Below are positions 8,605-18,628 of a stretch of 64,000 bases of DNA, piece by piece. Location of the stretch: assembly GCA_002050165.1 (NCBI GenBank), contig MWSW01000012.1:310001-374000 (forward strand), in the 5' to 3' direction. The translations under genes were made by a program, and so were the position numbers. This DNA comes from Candidatus Tepidiaquacellales bacterium OLB4/UTCHB1. Lineage in GTDB: Bacteria; Bacteroidota; Ignavibacteria; Tepidaquicellales; Tepidaquicellaceae. The notes under the pieces were generated by a model. It was not told the origin of the DNA. It saw only the letters and a program-made list of their open reading frames with translations, and made no database searches. Every line of letters starts with the position of its first letter. Position 1 is the stretch's first letter.

Positions 8605-9816
8605 TTACTTTACGATTTTAGTTACAAGTCCCGCACCAACAGTTCTGCCACCTTCCCTGATAGCAAATTTCAAACCAACTTCCATAGCAATCGGAGCAAT
8701 GAGCTTTATCTTTAATCCTTCAACGTTGTCACCAGGCATTACCATCTGTACACCTTCAGGTAAAGTTACTTCACCCGTAACATCAGTCGTTCTGAAATAA
8801 AACTGAGGTCTGTAGTTTGTTGAAAAAGGTGTATGTCTTCCACCTTCTTCTTTTGACAAGATATAAACCTGACCTTCAAATTCAGTGTGCGGCGTTATTG
8901 AACCGGGCTTTGCAAGTACCATTCCCCTTTCAATCTCTTTTTTATCCACACCTCTCAGAAGCAATCCGCAGTTGTATCCGGCAACAGCTTCAGTAAGTTC
9001 TTTGTTGAACATCTCAGCGCCGGTAACTACAGTTTTCTTGTTTTGGCCGAGTCCGATAAGTTCTACTTCGTCACTTACTTTTACTTTACCTCTCTCAATT
9101 CTACCGGTTGCAACCGTACCTCTACCTGTAATTGAGAATACGTCCTCAACTGACATGAGGAATGGTTTATCAACTTCCCTTTGCGGTTCGTCTATGTATG
9201 AATCAACGGCATCCATTAATTCGAAAATACATTTTGCCCTTTCATCATCCGCTCCGGCTGTGTCTTCCAAAGCAGCTTCCATAGCCTTGAGCGCTGAACC
9301 GTGTATTACCGGAATTTCATCACCCGGGAATTCATATTTTGAAAGCAACTCCCTGACTTCGATTTCAACAAGCTCAATTAGTTCGGGATCTGCAATGTCA
9401 ACCTTGTTAAGGAATACAACAATTTTAGGAACGCCAACCTGTCTTGCAAGAAGGATGTGTTCACGGGTTTGCGGCATTGGTCCGTCAGTTGCTGCAACAA
9501 CAAGAATTGCACCATCCATTTGAGCAGCACCGGTAATCATATTTTTAACATAGTCAGCGTGTCCGGGACAGTCAACGTGAGCGTAGTGCCTTTTGTCTGT
9601 TTCATATTCAACGTGCGAAGTTGCAATAGTAATACCCCTTGCTTTCTCTTCAGGAGCTTTATCAATGTCATCGAACTTTTTGACATTTTTAACTAATCCT
9701 TTTTTCGCGAGGGTAATGTTGATTGCAGCGGTAAGAGTGGTTTTACCGTGGTCAACGTGGCCGATTGTTCCGATGTTTACGTGCGGTTTTGAAACATCAT
9801 ATTTCTCTTTTGCCAT
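8605..9816 (-). CDS. tuf: elongation factor Tu
   Basis: 403-aa GTPase that brings aminoacyl-tRNA to the ribosome. G1 GHVDHGKT (res 19-26), G2 around [13 protein letters not shown]3 DCPGH and G4 NKVD are all intact, followed by domains II and III. It is the only tuf copy in the window. A tRNA-Ile gene lies 40 nt upstream in the same direction. Confidence 0.98.
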   Translation of the reverse strand: MAKEKYDVSKPHVNIGTIGHVDHGKTTLTAAINITLAKKGLVKNVKKFDDIDKAPEEKARGITIATSHVEYETDKRHYAHVDCPGHADYVKNMITGAAQMDGAILVVAATDGPMPQTREHILLARQVGVPKIVVFLNKVDIADPELIELVEIEVRELLSKYEFPGDEIPVIHGSALKAMEAALEDTAGADDERAKCIFELMDAVDSYIDEPQREVDKPFLMSVEDVFSITGRGTVATGRIERGKVKVSDEVELIGLGQNKKTVVTGAEMFNKELTEAVAGYNCGLLLRGVDKKEIERGMVLAKPGSITPHTEFEGQVYILSKEEGGRHTPFSTNYRPQFYFRTTDVTGEVTLPEGVQMVMPGDNVEGLKIKLIAPIAMEVGLKFAIREGGRTVGAGLVTKIVK

Positions 9817-9856
9817 TAAAGATTTCTCCTTATTTCTTTTTTTATTTTTTAATTTG

Positions 9857-9930
9857 TGGGTCAGGGAGGGATCGAACCTCCCACCTCGTGCTTATAAGGC
9901 ACGCGCTCTAACCGACTGAGCTACTGACCC
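9857..9930 (-). tRNA. tRNA-Ile (anticodon UAU)
   Basis: Complete cloverleaf on the minus strand: acceptor GGGTCAG/CTGACCC, D-stem GCTC/GAGC, anticodon stem CGTGC/GCACG around loop CTTATAA, five-base variable region, T-stem GGAGG/CCTCC, discriminator A; CCA not encoded. The anticodon is TAT (UAU), which reads AUA directly. Most bacteria instead read AUA with a CAU tRNA modified by TilS. It lies between fusA and tuf on the same strand and is probably cut out of the operon transcript. Confidence 0.92.
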
Positions 9931-10074
9931 AGTTAATTCGGAAAACCCTCTCCTCTTCCCGTATGTGACGTACACCTGCGGGGTTTGAGAGCGTTTTTAT
10001 AAAGCGTTTCCCGTGCCTGATTGACAAAGGTTATTTACGCCGTATGCGTCTGACCCGTGTTAAAGAACTTTATT

Positions 10075-12171
10075 CTATGCTACTGCGGCTTTACTGCCTT
10101 TTTGTTTCTCTATTATTTGCTCCGATACAGTTTTCGGCGCTTCCTCATAGCTGGAAAATTGCATTGTGTATATCGCCCTGCCCTGTGTCATTGACCGTAA
10201 TATGGTTGCGTATCCGAACATTTCGGAAAGTGGAACCATTGCCTTCACTACCTGTGCATCGCTCCTTTGACTCATCCCTTCGATTCTTCCCCTACGCGAA
10301 CTGAGATCGCCCATTACGTCACCCATGTACTCGTCCGGAGTTACAACTTCAACTTCCATTATTGGTTCTAATATAACCGGATCCGCCTTCTTTGCGGCCT
10401 CTTTGAATGCTATCGATCCGGCAACTTTAAATGCCATTTCAGATGAATCAACATTGTGATATGAACCGTCATACAATTTTACTTTTACGTCCTCAACCGG
10501 ATAACCCGCGAGAACGCCGTTTTTCATTGCATCCTGAATTCCGTTTGAAACGGGCTGTATATACTCTTTCGGAATGACACCGCCGACAATTGCATTCTCA
10601 AATACATATCCTTTTCCTTTTTCGTTGGGTTCAATTTCAATCCAGACGTGACCGAACTGACCGCGACCACCGGATTGCCTGACAAATTTACCCTCTTGCT
10701 GAACGGATTTTCTTATAGTTTCCTTATATGCAACCTGTGGTTTACCGACATTTGCCTCTACTTTAAATTCCCGCTTTAACCTGTCCACAAGAATTTCAAG
10801 GTGAAGTTCACCCATTCCTGCAATTAACGTTTGACCTGTTTCGTGATCAGTGCTCACTTTAAACGTTGGGTCTTCATCCGATAATTTACTTAGTGATTCA
10901 CCAAGTTTATCCAAATCAGCTTTAGTCTTTGGTTCAATTGCAATCTGAATGACCGGCTCTGGAAATTGAATTTTCTCGAGTACGATGGGATCTGATTCAT
11001 CGCACAAAGTATCACCGGTTCTTGTATTCTTAAGTCCGACCGCTGCGGCAATATCACCACAATAAACTTCTTCAATATCGTCCCTGTGGTTGGCATGCAT
11101 CTGAAGGATTCTGCCGATTCTCTCTTTTTTCTCAGAGATAGAATTGTACACATAGCTACCCGCTTTACAGGTACCGGAGTAAACTCTGAAGAAAGTAAGT
11201 TTTCCGACAAACGGGTCAGTCATTATTTTGAATGCAAGCGCTGTAAACTTTTCGTCATCAGATATTTTTCTCAGTACCTTGTCATCCGAATGCGCATGAT
11301 GACCTTCAATCGAACCAATATCCAACGGTGATGGAAGCAAATCAACAACCTTATCGAGAAGAGACTGAATTCCTTTGTTCTTGAAAGACGATCCGCACAA
11401 AACGGGAATGATTTTAACTTCAATCGTCGCCTTGCGCAAAACGTTCATTATTTCGTCAACTTTTATTTCTTCGCCTTCAAGAAATTTCTCAAGCAAAGTA
11501 TCGTCAACATCTGCAACAGCTTCAAGCAGGTTTTGCCTGTATTCATTTGCCTGGTCAATTAACGCTTCCGGAATTTCAACATCCTCAAAACTTGCACCTA
11601 ACGTATCATCATTATATAAACGTGCTTTCATAGTTACCAGGTCAATAATTCCGTTAAACATATCGCCTTGACCTATTGGCAATTGAATAGGGACTGCGTT
11701 TGCCTTTAATCTGTCTTTCATCATCTGAACAGCATTAAAGAAATTCGCTCCGACCCTGTCCATTTTATTTACGAATGCTATTCTCGGAACTTTATACTTA
11801 TCCGCTTGTCGCCAAACGGTTTCAGATTGTGGTTCAACACCGCCCACGGAACAGAAAAGCGCAACTGCGCCATCCAACACCCTAAGCGACCTCTCTACTT
11901 CAGCGGTAAAATCAACGTGTCCCGGTGTATCAATAATGTTAATCCTGTGGTTTTTCCATGAACATGTAGTTGCTGCGGAAGTAATCGTAATTCCCCTTTC
12001 CTTTTCTTGCTCCATCCAATCCATAGTAGCGCCACCGTCGTGAACTTCACCCATTCTGTGAACTCTTCCGGTATAATATAAAATCCGTTCGGTTGTAGTT
12101 GTCTTCCCGGCGTCAATATGAGCCATAATCCCAATGTTTCTTGTCTTTTCTAATGAGACCTTTCTAGTCAT
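10075..12171 (-). CDS. fusA: elongation factor G
   Basis: 698-aa GTPase catalysing translocation and, with RRF, ribosome recycling. G1 [15 protein letters not shown] (res 17-31), [11 protein letters not shown] (switch I), DTPGHVDF (G3) and NKMDR (G4) are intact, followed by domains II to V including the domain IV region [14 protein letters not shown]. The tail ending in KGSKAAVA is slightly extended. It sits between rpsG (43-nt gap) and tRNA-Ile in the str operon. Confidence 0.98.
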   Translation of the reverse strand: MTRKVSLEKTRNIGIMAHIDAGKTTTTERILYYTGRVHRMGEVHDGGATMDWMEQEKERGITITSAATTCSWKNHRINIIDTPGHVDFTAEVERSLRVLDGAVALFCSVGGVEPQSETVWRQADKYKVPRIAFVNKMDRVGANFFNAVQMMKDRLKANAVPIQLPIGQGDMFNGIIDLVTMKARLYNDDTLGASFEDVEIPEALIDQANEYRQNLLEAVADVDDTLLEKFLEGEEIKVDEIMNVLRKATIEVKIIPVLCGSSFKNKGIQSLLDKVVDLLPSPLDIGSIEGHHAHSDDKVLRKISDDEKFTALAFKIMTDPFVGKLTFFRVYSGTCKAGSYVYNSISEKKERIGRILQMHANHRDDIEEVYCGDIAAAVGLKNTRTGDTLCDESDPIVLEKIQFPEPVIQIAIEPKTKADLDKLGESLSKLSDEDPTFKVSTDHETGQTLIAGMGELHLEILVDRLKREFKVEANVGKPQVAYKETIRKSVQQEGKFVRQSGGRGQFGHVWIEIEPNEKGKGYVFENAIVGGVIPKEYIQPVSNGIQDAMKNGVLAGYPVEDVKVKLYDGSYHNVDSSEMAFKVAGSIAFKEAAKKADPVILEPIMEVEVVTPDEYMGDVMGDLSSRRGRIEGMSQRSDAQVVKAMVPLSEMFGYATILRSMTQGRAIYTMQFSSYEEAPKTVSEQIIEKQKGSKAAVA

Positions 12172-12214
12172 TTTGAAATATTATCGTTTGTAATTAAAAA
12201 AAATCTGGTAAAGG

Positions 12215-12682
12215 TTACCATTTAAAATGGGCAAATGCTTTATTCGCCTCAGCCATCTTATGTACGTCTTCACGTTTTTTAACCGAAGCACCTTCACCAA
12301 CCGAGGCAGCCATAAGCTCATTTGCAAGTCTTAATGACATAGACTTCTCGTTCCTTGCCCTTGAATAAGTTAATAACCATTTAATAGCTAATGCTATCCG
12401 CCTGTCAGGTCTTACTTCAGACGGGATCTGATAGTTTGAACCGCCGACCCGCCTGCTTCTCACCTCAATACCTGGTTGAACATTGTTAATCGCTTTCCTG
12501 AATACCTCCAACGGCTCACCTTTGGTCTTCTCCTCAATAATTGAAAACGCATCGTAAAGTATTGACTGAGCTTTTATTTTTTTCCCGTCACGCATTATAC
12601 TGTTAATAAACCTTCCCACGAGTACATCGTTGTATCTCGGGTCTGGCATTCTTTCCCTCTTTTCAGCTCTTTTTCTTCTCAT
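12215..12682 (-). CDS. rpsG: 30S ribosomal protein S7
   Basis: 155-aa S7, which nucleates assembly of the 30S head by binding the 3' domain of 16S rRNA. It starts [19 protein letters not shown] and carries the family motifs [14 protein letters not shown] and [20 protein letters not shown]. It lies 12 nt after rpsL in the usual rpsL-rpsG-fusA order. Confidence 0.97.
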   Translation of the reverse strand: MRRKRAEKRERMPDPRYNDVLVGRFINSIMRDGKKIKAQSILYDAFSIIEEKTKGEPLEVFRKAINNVQPGIEVRSRRVGGSNYQIPSEVRPDRRIALAIKWLLTYSRARNEKSMSLRLANELMAASVGEGASVKKREDVHKMAEANKAFAHFKW

Positions 12683-12694
12683 TTTTTAAACTTA

Positions 12695-13078
12695 TTAATT
12701 AGTCGCTTCTTTTGGTTTTTTAACACCATACTTTGATCGCGCTTTTTTTCGTTTATCAACACCGGCTGTGTCGAGCGCTCCGCGAACAATATGGTACCTC
12801 ACCCCCGGAAGGTCTTTAACTCTTCCTCCCCTTATTAATACAATTGAATGCTCCTGAAGATTGTGACCTTCACCGGGGATGTAAGCTGAAACTTCGATCT
12901 GATTTGATAACCTTACCCTTGCAACTTTCCTTAAAGCTGAGTTTGGCTTTTTGGGCGTTGTTGTGTAAACGCGCGTGCATACACCCCTTTTCTGAGGGCA
13001 GGCATCCATCACAGGAGATTTACTTTTGTACTCCTTGTCTTTTCTGCCTTTTCTTATTAATTGGTTGATAGTTGGCAA
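12695..13078 (-). CDS. rpsL: 30S ribosomal protein S12 (UUG start)
   Basis: 127-aa S12 of the decoding centre; [16 protein letters not shown] and the loop with [28 protein letters not shown] are intact. The protein should begin [11 protein letters not shown], and the codon at that place is TTG at 13078. A longer frame begins at another TTG (13120), but those three bases are the end of the promoter's -7 box, so it cannot be translated from this promoter. Lys is present at the usual K43-type streptomycin position within TTTPKKPNS, so the sequence is wild type there. It is the first gene of the str/S10 operon. Confidence 0.95.
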   Translation of the reverse strand: MPTINQLIRKGRKDKEYKSKSPVMDACPQKRGVCTRVYTTTPKKPNSALRKVARVRLSNQIEVSAYIPGEGHNLQEHSIVLIRGGRVKDLPGVRYHIVRGALDTAGVDKRKKARSKYGVKKPKEATN

Positions 13079-13117
13079 TTCTGTTCTGTAATTGTTATTA
13101 AAATTTTTACGAAACAA

Positions 13118-13148
13118 CAAAAATACTCATTTAATCCAATTTAGTCAA
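13118..13148 (-). promoter_or_regulatory. rpsL: Bacteroidota-type promoter of the rpsL operon
   Basis: On the minus strand TTG (13146-13148) is followed after 20 bases by TATTTTTG (13118-13125), which fits the TTTG/TTG-N19-21-TAnnTTTG promoter form of Bacteroidota. The expected transcript start is a few bases further, giving a leader of roughly 30-35 nt before the TTG start at 13078. The last bases of the -7 box are the alternative upstream TTG codon, which settles the rpsL start. Confidence 0.65.
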
Positions 13149-13231
13149 TAAATTAAATCAGCCACTCGATTAATTTTATAGCAGTTCCCGGTAGTTTTTA
13201 AACGCAGTGTTTTTGAGTTGCTTAATGGACT

Positions 13232-14923
13232 TTATAAATTCAGGTTCACCATCAAACTAATAAAGCTTAAATCCTCTTTCTTGGATTTTGTAATGTTGTT
13301 CTCTAACCTGTAATTGTAAAAAATTCCAAACGTCAGGTTTTTGATTGTTTCAATCTCTGCGATAAGTGAAATATTGTCAGTGTTAATCCTTATTCCGTCA
13401 AGAAATTTTGCTTCACTAGGATCAGTACCTTCGATGTATGGTGTATTAACATCTCCACCGACATTTTTTATCAATGTTCCGTTTTCATCATATACATTTT
13501 CGCCTTTTCTCGTATGACTATAACGGGCTTTCAATCTTATTTTATCTGTAAAATTGTATGATGCATCAAAGATTATCTGATCAGCGTTAGGACCTATATT
13601 GTTTCCGATAATCTCTTCCCAAGACGTGAATGCAGCTTTTACAGACCGATGAGAATATACGTAAGGTCTGATGAAAGTATATTCCGAAAATAAAGTCAAA
13701 TTCGAAATTCCAAACAGTTCATAAGTGTAAGCACCAAATTGAATTGCTGTCTTATTGGTTGCTTTGTTGAATTCAAATGGATTGGAAATTATATTTTCAT
13801 CGAGAAAAAAAGTCCCCTGAAACTGTAACCCCTTTATAAAATGAGTCTGAAAGTCAAAGTATATCGCGCCGTTATCCCTGTCCTGCAGTGAGTGTTCAAC
13901 GAATTTGTAAAATATTAACGGATTCAGATATGCCAGCTCAAGCGGTCTGGCGTAAATTATGACTTCACCTATCCCTATATCAAACAACTCCGGAATGGAT
14001 ATTTTTAATCTGTTCGTCGCTACGTACTTTGTATATCTGTCCTCTATAGACGGGAAAAATGCGCCTACTGTAGAGGCTGTCATTGAAGAAAAGTTTACAA
14101 TACCGTATTGAAAATTAAATTTGATAAAATCCATATCCGCATGCTGACCTGAGAGGACTAAACTTTTTGAATACCCTAAACCGACTTTGGTCTTCTCCCG
14201 ACCGAGTTGTAAGGATATTTTCATGTCATCAAGTGGTTTGGCTTCATATTTCAGATAACCTGTAGCAAAGTCGTAACTCCTGACACTTTCCTCCGGCAAG
14301 TTCTCCCTGAATTTAAAATTGTACCTTAACCTCCCGTCAATTTGTGAAGCTAAATCACCGTCACCCGTTAGACCTCCTTTAGTTACACTAAACTGATATC
14401 CTAGTTTTTCAAACAATGTCCCGTCGGCATATATACCGAAATCAAATAACCTTGCATTTTTCTTACTGTCTGGCTTCAGCATTGCCGAGTAACTGAAATT
14501 AGTTATGAAGTTAAAGAAAAAACTATTTCCGTTATCTCTGAAAGTATACAAGTATTTTTCTTTATCAGATAGCAGCTCAGACGTTTCACCTTTAAAACCA
14601 TATTTACTTTTAATCAGTTGAAACGAATTTTCATCGTTCATCACTTTATAATCATACTGAACCTGATATCTGTATAACAGTTTACGATCAACTTCGCTGA
14701 GTTCATCCTTTTTACTTTCAATCTCTCCCAAAAAATCTGATATATCGTCCTTCGATAAATTCGGATTATCGTCTCTTATACTTCCAATCAAACCCTTTAC
14801 GCTCATATTTTTCAGAAAATTGTAAACCGGTTCATCAATGGGAACATTTTCAATCTGTGCGTTTAAAGCTTTTCCACAGATAAATAAAATTAAAACCAGA
14901 TATGAAAATTTCTTAAATGTCAT
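13232..14923 (-). CDS. outer-membrane beta-barrel protein (Wzi/porin-like)
   Basis: 563 aa with a signal peptide (FSYLVLILFICGKALNAQ, cleavage near res 22). About 100 predicted periplasmic residues rich in charge (LSKDDISDFLGEIESKKDEL) precede a long stretch of alternating amphipathic strands with Tyr/Phe at strand ends, closing with SFISLMVNLNL, a barrel end. The organisation, and PLELAYLNPLIFYKFVEHS, recall Wzi-like capsule-assembly barrels, but that is a weak resemblance. Its start overlaps the end of yigZ by 11 nt, so it is translated with the cdaA-pcm-yigZ group; a functional link is not obvious. Confidence 0.65.
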   Translation of the reverse strand: MTFKKFSYLVLILFICGKALNAQIENVPIDEPVYNFLKNMSVKGLIGSIRDDNPNLSKDDISDFLGEIESKKDELSEVDRKLLYRYQVQYDYKVMNDENSFQLIKSKYGFKGETSELLSDKEKYLYTFRDNGNSFFFNFITNFSYSAMLKPDSKKNARLFDFGIYADGTLFEKLGYQFSVTKGGLTGDGDLASQIDGRLRYNFKFRENLPEESVRSYDFATGYLKYEAKPLDDMKISLQLGREKTKVGLGYSKSLVLSGQHADMDFIKFNFQYGIVNFSSMTASTVGAFFPSIEDRYTKYVATNRLKISIPELFDIGIGEVIIYARPLELAYLNPLIFYKFVEHSLQDRDNGAIYFDFQTHFIKGLQFQGTFFLDENIISNPFEFNKATNKTAIQFGAYTYELFGISNLTLFSEYTFIRPYVYSHRSVKAAFTSWEEIIGNNIGPNADQIIFDASYNFTDKIRLKARYSHTRKGENVYDENGTLIKNVGGDVNTPYIEGTDPSEAKFLDGIRINTDNISLIAEIETIKNLTFGIFYNYRLENNITKSKKEDLSFISLMVNLNL

Positions 14924-15524
14924 GATTAAATTTAATTGTTCCGTTTGAAATTTCTTTTAGTGCTTTTCTGAATGCAGGTTCAATAGTTTTCGGATATTCA
15001 ATAAGAAGTTTTACGCTAACATCTGAATTATTTTTGATGACCTTGCAATTATTTAACTCAATCTGGCGTAAAACCTGATTCAAATACCTATACTCAAAAT
15101 CGAGGGAGACCTGTTTCGTTTCTACAACAACAGAGATCTCTGCATTTTTCAAGCAAAGGTCGGCAGCTTCAAAATACGCCCGCCTCAATCCACCGACTCC
15201 AAGTTTCGTCCCGCCAAAATATCTGGTAACAACAACAGCAGAATTCAGGAGTTCATATTTCCCAATAGCCTCAGCAATGGGTTTTCCCGAACTCAACGAC
15301 GGTTCGCCATCGTCAGAATATCTTGCTTTCTCAATGTTTCTTTCGATAATTTTATATGCAAACGGATGATGTCTCGCATCAAAATAATGTTTCTTAATTT
15401 CTCCGAGTTTCACAGTGAACTCCTTTTCACTTGCGGCATGGAACGCAGTCGCAATGAACTTTGACTTTTGAACTTTAATCTCCGTCACATTTTCCGTTGC
15501 GAGCGTTTTGTACTCACTTATCAT
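14913..15524 (-). CDS. yigZ: YigZ/IMPACT family protein
   Basis: 203-aa member of the UPF0029/IMPACT family. The N-terminal domain has the signature RYSDDGEPSLSSGKPI and then VVVTRYFGGTKLGVGGLRRA; a shorter ferredoxin-like domain follows (res ~135-203). Bacterial members are non-essential and of uncertain function, related to the eukaryotic regulator of GCN2. The start overlaps pcm and the end overlaps the outer-membrane barrel gene, each by 11 nt, which points to translational coupling. Confidence 0.9.
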   Translation of the reverse strand: MISEYKTLATENVTEIKVQKSKFIATAFHAASEKEFTVKLGEIKKHYFDARHHPFAYKIIERNIEKARYSDDGEPSLSSGKPIAEAIGKYELLNSAVVVTRYFGGTKLGVGGLRRAYFEAADLCLKNAEISVVVETKQVSLDFEYRYLNQVLRQIELNNCKVIKNNSDVSVKLLIEYPKTIEPAFRKALKEISNGTIKFNHDI

Positions 15525-16173
15525 CCCATGCTTCCTCGCCGATTAATGGCACAAATCTGAAATCATCGAATGTCTTATACAAATACTTCGGTTCACCCTC
15601 ATCGGTCATTTTCTTTATCACCTCATACATTACTTGTCCCTTCTCATCACCTACAGGTATAACCAGCTTCCCGTTATCCGAAAGCTGTTCCAATAGCGAT
15701 TTTGGGATCTTCGGGCTACCCGCTGTTACAATAATTTTATTATATGGTGCATATTCTCTCCACCCGCGTGAGCCGTCAGCGCATTTCAATTTCACTTTGT
15801 ACCCGAGATTATTTAAACGTTCTTTTGCTGTTTGGTGTAAATCCTCTAACCGTTCGACGGAATAAACATCAGCACCCATTTCACACAGTATGGCTGCCTG
15901 ATAACCGGAACCAGTTCCGATTTCCAGTACCTTATCGTTATCTTTAACATCAAGAAGTTGCGTCATGTATGCAACGGTAAACGGCTGCGAGATTGTCTGA
16001 TTAGAATTTATCGGTAGGGCGTTGTTATCGTAAGCGAACCTGAGGAAATCCTTTCCTACGAATAACTCTCTTCTGACTTTGAGAAATGCTTTTAACAGCT
16101 TTGTGTTACTAATCCCGAGTGATTTTAATTCCTCAACTAACTTTGCCCTTTCCTCTGAACGTAAATCATGCAT
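15514..16173 (-). CDS. pcm: protein-L-isoaspartate O-methyltransferase
   Basis: Methylates isoaspartyl residues of damaged proteins so that they can return to normal aspartate. I start at ATG 16173, one base after the cdaA stop (TGA-A-ATG), giving 219 aa, the usual length; an upstream ATG at 16260 would add 29 residues lying inside cdaA. Motifs: RRELFVGKDFLRFAYDNNALPI and QTISQPFTVAYMTQLL (substrate side), LEIGTGSGYQAAIL (SAM motif I, res 83-96) and KIIVTAGSPKIP. It forms a tight group with cdaA and yigZ. Confidence 0.93.
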   Translation of the reverse strand: MHDLRSEERAKLVEELKSLGISNTKLLKAFLKVRRELFVGKDFLRFAYDNNALPINSNQTISQPFTVAYMTQLLDVKDNDKVLEIGTGSGYQAAILCEMGADVYSVERLEDLHQTAKERLNNLGYKVKLKCADGSRGWREYAPYNKIIVTAGSPKIPKSLLEQLSDNGKLVIPVGDEKGQVMYEVIKKMTDEGEPKYLYKTFDDFRFVPLIGEEAWDDK

Positions 16174-16174
16174 T

Positions 16175-17008
16175 TCAATTTTTATCTTTTTGGCGATCAA
16201 CGTTTTCACCGCCGAAGTTTGAGAAAATGGTTTTCGCTTCATTAATCTTAGCCATTTCATTTTTCAACCTCGATTTAAGGTCATCAGTATCTTTGCATTG
16301 ATAAAGTTTACCATCTATAGCTAGCGATATACTTCGAGTTTCCTCAGAAATTATAACTACGACCGCGTCAGAAATTTCAGTTACCCCAACACCAGCCCGA
16401 TGTCTCGTACCGAGCCTGCGGTTTATCATTTCCTGATTTTCCGAGAGTGGTAACAGGCACCGTGCCGCCTCAATCTTATCGTTGTTGATTAATACTGCGC
16501 CGTCGTGAAGCGGTGATTTCGGATTGAAAATTGAAATGAGCAATTCCTTATTTATTTTTGACTGAAGCAGCTCACCGGTTTCAGCAATATTCTGTAACCC
16601 TGTTGTCCTTATGATTACAAACAATGCTCCCCAACCTTTCGCCTGCAATTCAACAGCCGCCTCAACTATCTCAGTTACATTTTCGTTTACATCCCATTTG
16701 GTAAATAATCTCGAGAATCTGGATTTCCCGATTATCAACAGCAATCTGCGAATTTCGGGTTGAAATAAAATTATAAATGCAATAACCCAGATATCGGTCA
16801 GTCTTCCCAGCAACCATCCTAACGCCTCCAGGTTCAATAATTGCGCAATAATTGAAAACCCGATGATGAGAAGGAGTGCAATAAATATCTGTGATGCAAT
16901 CGTCCCTCGCATTATGGTATATAGCTTGTAAAAGATATACGAAACTATAAGTATATCTATCAGGTCAGCTAAACTGAACGTGAGGAAACTGATCTTGAAT
17001 AAATCCAT
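16175..17008 (-). CDS. cdaA: diadenylate cyclase CdaA (c-di-AMP synthase)
   Basis: 277-aa membrane enzyme that condenses two ATP to cyclic di-AMP, a messenger controlling potassium, osmotic balance and wall stress. Three hydrophobic segments lie in res ~10-95, followed by the DisA_N catalytic domain. The active-site motifs are complete: DGA in PLHDGAVLI (res 169-171) and RHR in GTRHRAGVG (res 202-204). The gene begins the cdaA-pcm-yigZ group and is divergent from scpA, about 110 bases away. No cdaR neighbour is present, unlike in Firmicutes. Confidence 0.94.
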   Translation of the reverse strand: MDLFKISFLTFSLADLIDILIVSYIFYKLYTIMRGTIASQIFIALLLIIGFSIIAQLLNLEALGWLLGRLTDIWVIAFIILFQPEIRRLLLIIGKSRFSRLFTKWDVNENVTEIVEAAVELQAKGWGALFVIIRTTGLQNIAETGELLQSKINKELLISIFNPKSPLHDGAVLINNDKIEAARCLLPLSENQEMINRRLGTRHRAGVGVTEISDAVVVIISEETRSISLAIDGKLYQCKDTDDLKSRLKNEMAKINEAKTIFSNFGGENVDRQKDKN

Positions 17009-17117
17009 AGGCGCCTCAAGGTAAATATTTTAGTCAACGAATTAAATGTAATTGTGCCAACATCAGACTATTGACAACTTCATTTAATTTAAATCACTTC
17101 ATTGGTATATTGTTTTA

Positions 17118-17927
17118 ATGTCAACTGAATTTGAAAATTTACCGGATGGGAATTCCGTTCGTGCATATATTCCAAAATCCCGCGAATATTACGCAAGGCT
17201 TGATGAGTTCGAAGGACCGTTGGATATTCTGTTGCACTTCATTAAAGAAGACGAAATAGATATTTTCAATATCCCTATTTCAAAAATCACGAAGGATTAT
17301 CTAGGTTACATCGAATACACACAAAGTCTCGATATAGAGCTTGCCGGTGAATTTTTACTAATGGCAGCTGAACTGATGAAAATAAAAGCGCGGATGCTTT
17401 TACCTCAGATAACTCTTGAAGGTGATGAAATTGAAGAAGATCCGAGATTAACTCTCGTAAAGAAACTGCTCGAATATAAACGTTTCAAAGAAGCAACGGC
17501 GAACCTGTCCGAACTTGAGCAAAGCGCGAAGACCAATTACGTACGCGGTAACAATTCAAACGATTATCGTGAATTTGAATCTAACGACGAAATTGACCCG
17601 TCCCTGAAAAACCTGACAATACTTAACCTTATCAAAGCATACCACACGGTAGTAAAGGGAATTAAAAGAGAAATTGTCCACTCAATTGAAACTCTTGATA
17701 TAACTGCTGAGACCAAGAGACTTGAATTAATTGAATACTTTGGCTCCGGTAAAGAAGTCGAGTTCAACACTTTTGTATCGGGTATAAACAGAAGACTCGA
17801 ATTTGTCTGTACGTTTCTCGCTGTCCTTCAGCTTGCGCTTGAGGGCTTCCTCGAAATTATAGTTGACAATCAGGACCGTTCATTGTTTATAATCAGGAAA
17901 CGATTAGAGGCGAACGGAGAAATATGA
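17118..17927 (+). CDS. scpA: segregation and condensation protein A
   Basis: 269-aa kleisin that bridges the SMC heads and binds ScpB in the chromosome-condensing complex. The N-terminal segment YYARLDEFEGPLDILLHFIKE, then IDIFNIPISKITKDYL and LAGEFLLMAAELMKIKARMLL are diagnostic of the SMC-neck binding half; the C-terminal winged helix ends in LIIVDNQDRSLFII-like sequence. The stop overlaps the scpB start by 4 nt (ATGA), normal for this pair. Confidence 0.94.
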   Translation: MSTEFENLPDGNSVRAYIPKSREYYARLDEFEGPLDILLHFIKEDEIDIFNIPISKITKDYLGYIEYTQSLDIELAGEFLLMAAELMKIKARMLLPQITLEGDEIEEDPRLTLVKKLLEYKRFKEATANLSELEQSAKTNYVRGNNSNDYREFESNDEIDPSLKNLTILNLIKAYHTVVKGIKREIVHSIETLDITAETKRLELIEYFGSGKEVEFNTFVSGINRRLEFVCTFLAVLQLALEGFLEIIVDNQDRSLFIIRKRLEANGEI

Positions 17928-18628
17928 ACGACGAATTTAAAAATATTATTGAATCCCTGATTTTTGCTTCGGACGAAGAATTATCGGTCAAACAAATTTC
18001 GGACATTCTCGGCAGTTTCAATAAACCAATATCAGCGACTGAAATTGAAAATATAATTGATAAGCTGAATTTCGGATATAAAGCGAACGGCAATGCATTC
18101 AGGATAATCAAAGTTGCCGGCGGATACCAATTTGCAACAAGAAAAGAATATGCATTTTTCGTCGGAAAACTTTTCACCGAAAGACAAAAGAAAAAACTTT
18201 CAACATCATCCCTTGAAACGCTTGCAATCATCGCTTACAAGCAACCTATTACCCGATCGGAAATAGAATTCATCCGCGGTGTCAACGTTGATTATATTGT
18301 AAACTCGTTGCTCGAACGGGATCTTATCAATATCATCGGGAGAGCAGATTCACCGGGCAAACCTATTCTTTACGGAACTACAAAAAACTTCCTTAAAGTA
18401 CTGGGCATAAACTCTGTCGAAGAGCTGCCAAAACTCAGGGAAATAAATGACATTCTGAAAAATGAAAAAATTGAAGGTTTAACCGAGGAAGACATTGACC
18501 TCTTCAACTCAATTAACTCACCTGATCCAACCTCGAAAAATGAAAATGATACAGAGAACCTTCCTATAAATTTTGATCAGAGAAACGATAATGACAGGAA
18601 AGATGAGCGGAACGATGAGGTTGAATAA
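17924..18628 (+). CDS. scpB: segregation and condensation protein B
   Basis: 234-aa partner of ScpA, with two winged-helix domains: FKNIIESLIFASDEELSVKQ opens the first, and SLETLAIIAYKQPITRSEIE followed by RGVNVDYIVNSLLERDLI marks the second. The last ~50 residues are an acidic, asparagine-rich tail (DRKDERNDEVE end), typically disordered. It overlaps scpA by 4 nt and the next gene by 14 nt, so the three are one operon. Confidence 0.94.
   Translation: MNDEFKNIIESLIFASDEELSVKQISDILGSFNKPISATEIENIIDKLNFGYKANGNAFRIIKVAGGYQFATRKEYAFFVGKLFTERQKKKLSTSSLETLAIIAYKQPITRSEIEFIRGVNVDYIVNSLLERDLINIIGRADSPGKPILYGTTKNFLKVLGINSVEELPKLREINDILKNEKIEGLTEEDIDLFNSINSPDPTSKNENDTENLPINFDQRNDNDRKDERNDEVE

Noticed and set aside
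8885-9523. Long plus-strand open frame (212 codons)
   Set aside because: It is antisense to tuf and reflects codon bias of that gene; the protein is Ser/Thr/Pro-rich without family likeness.
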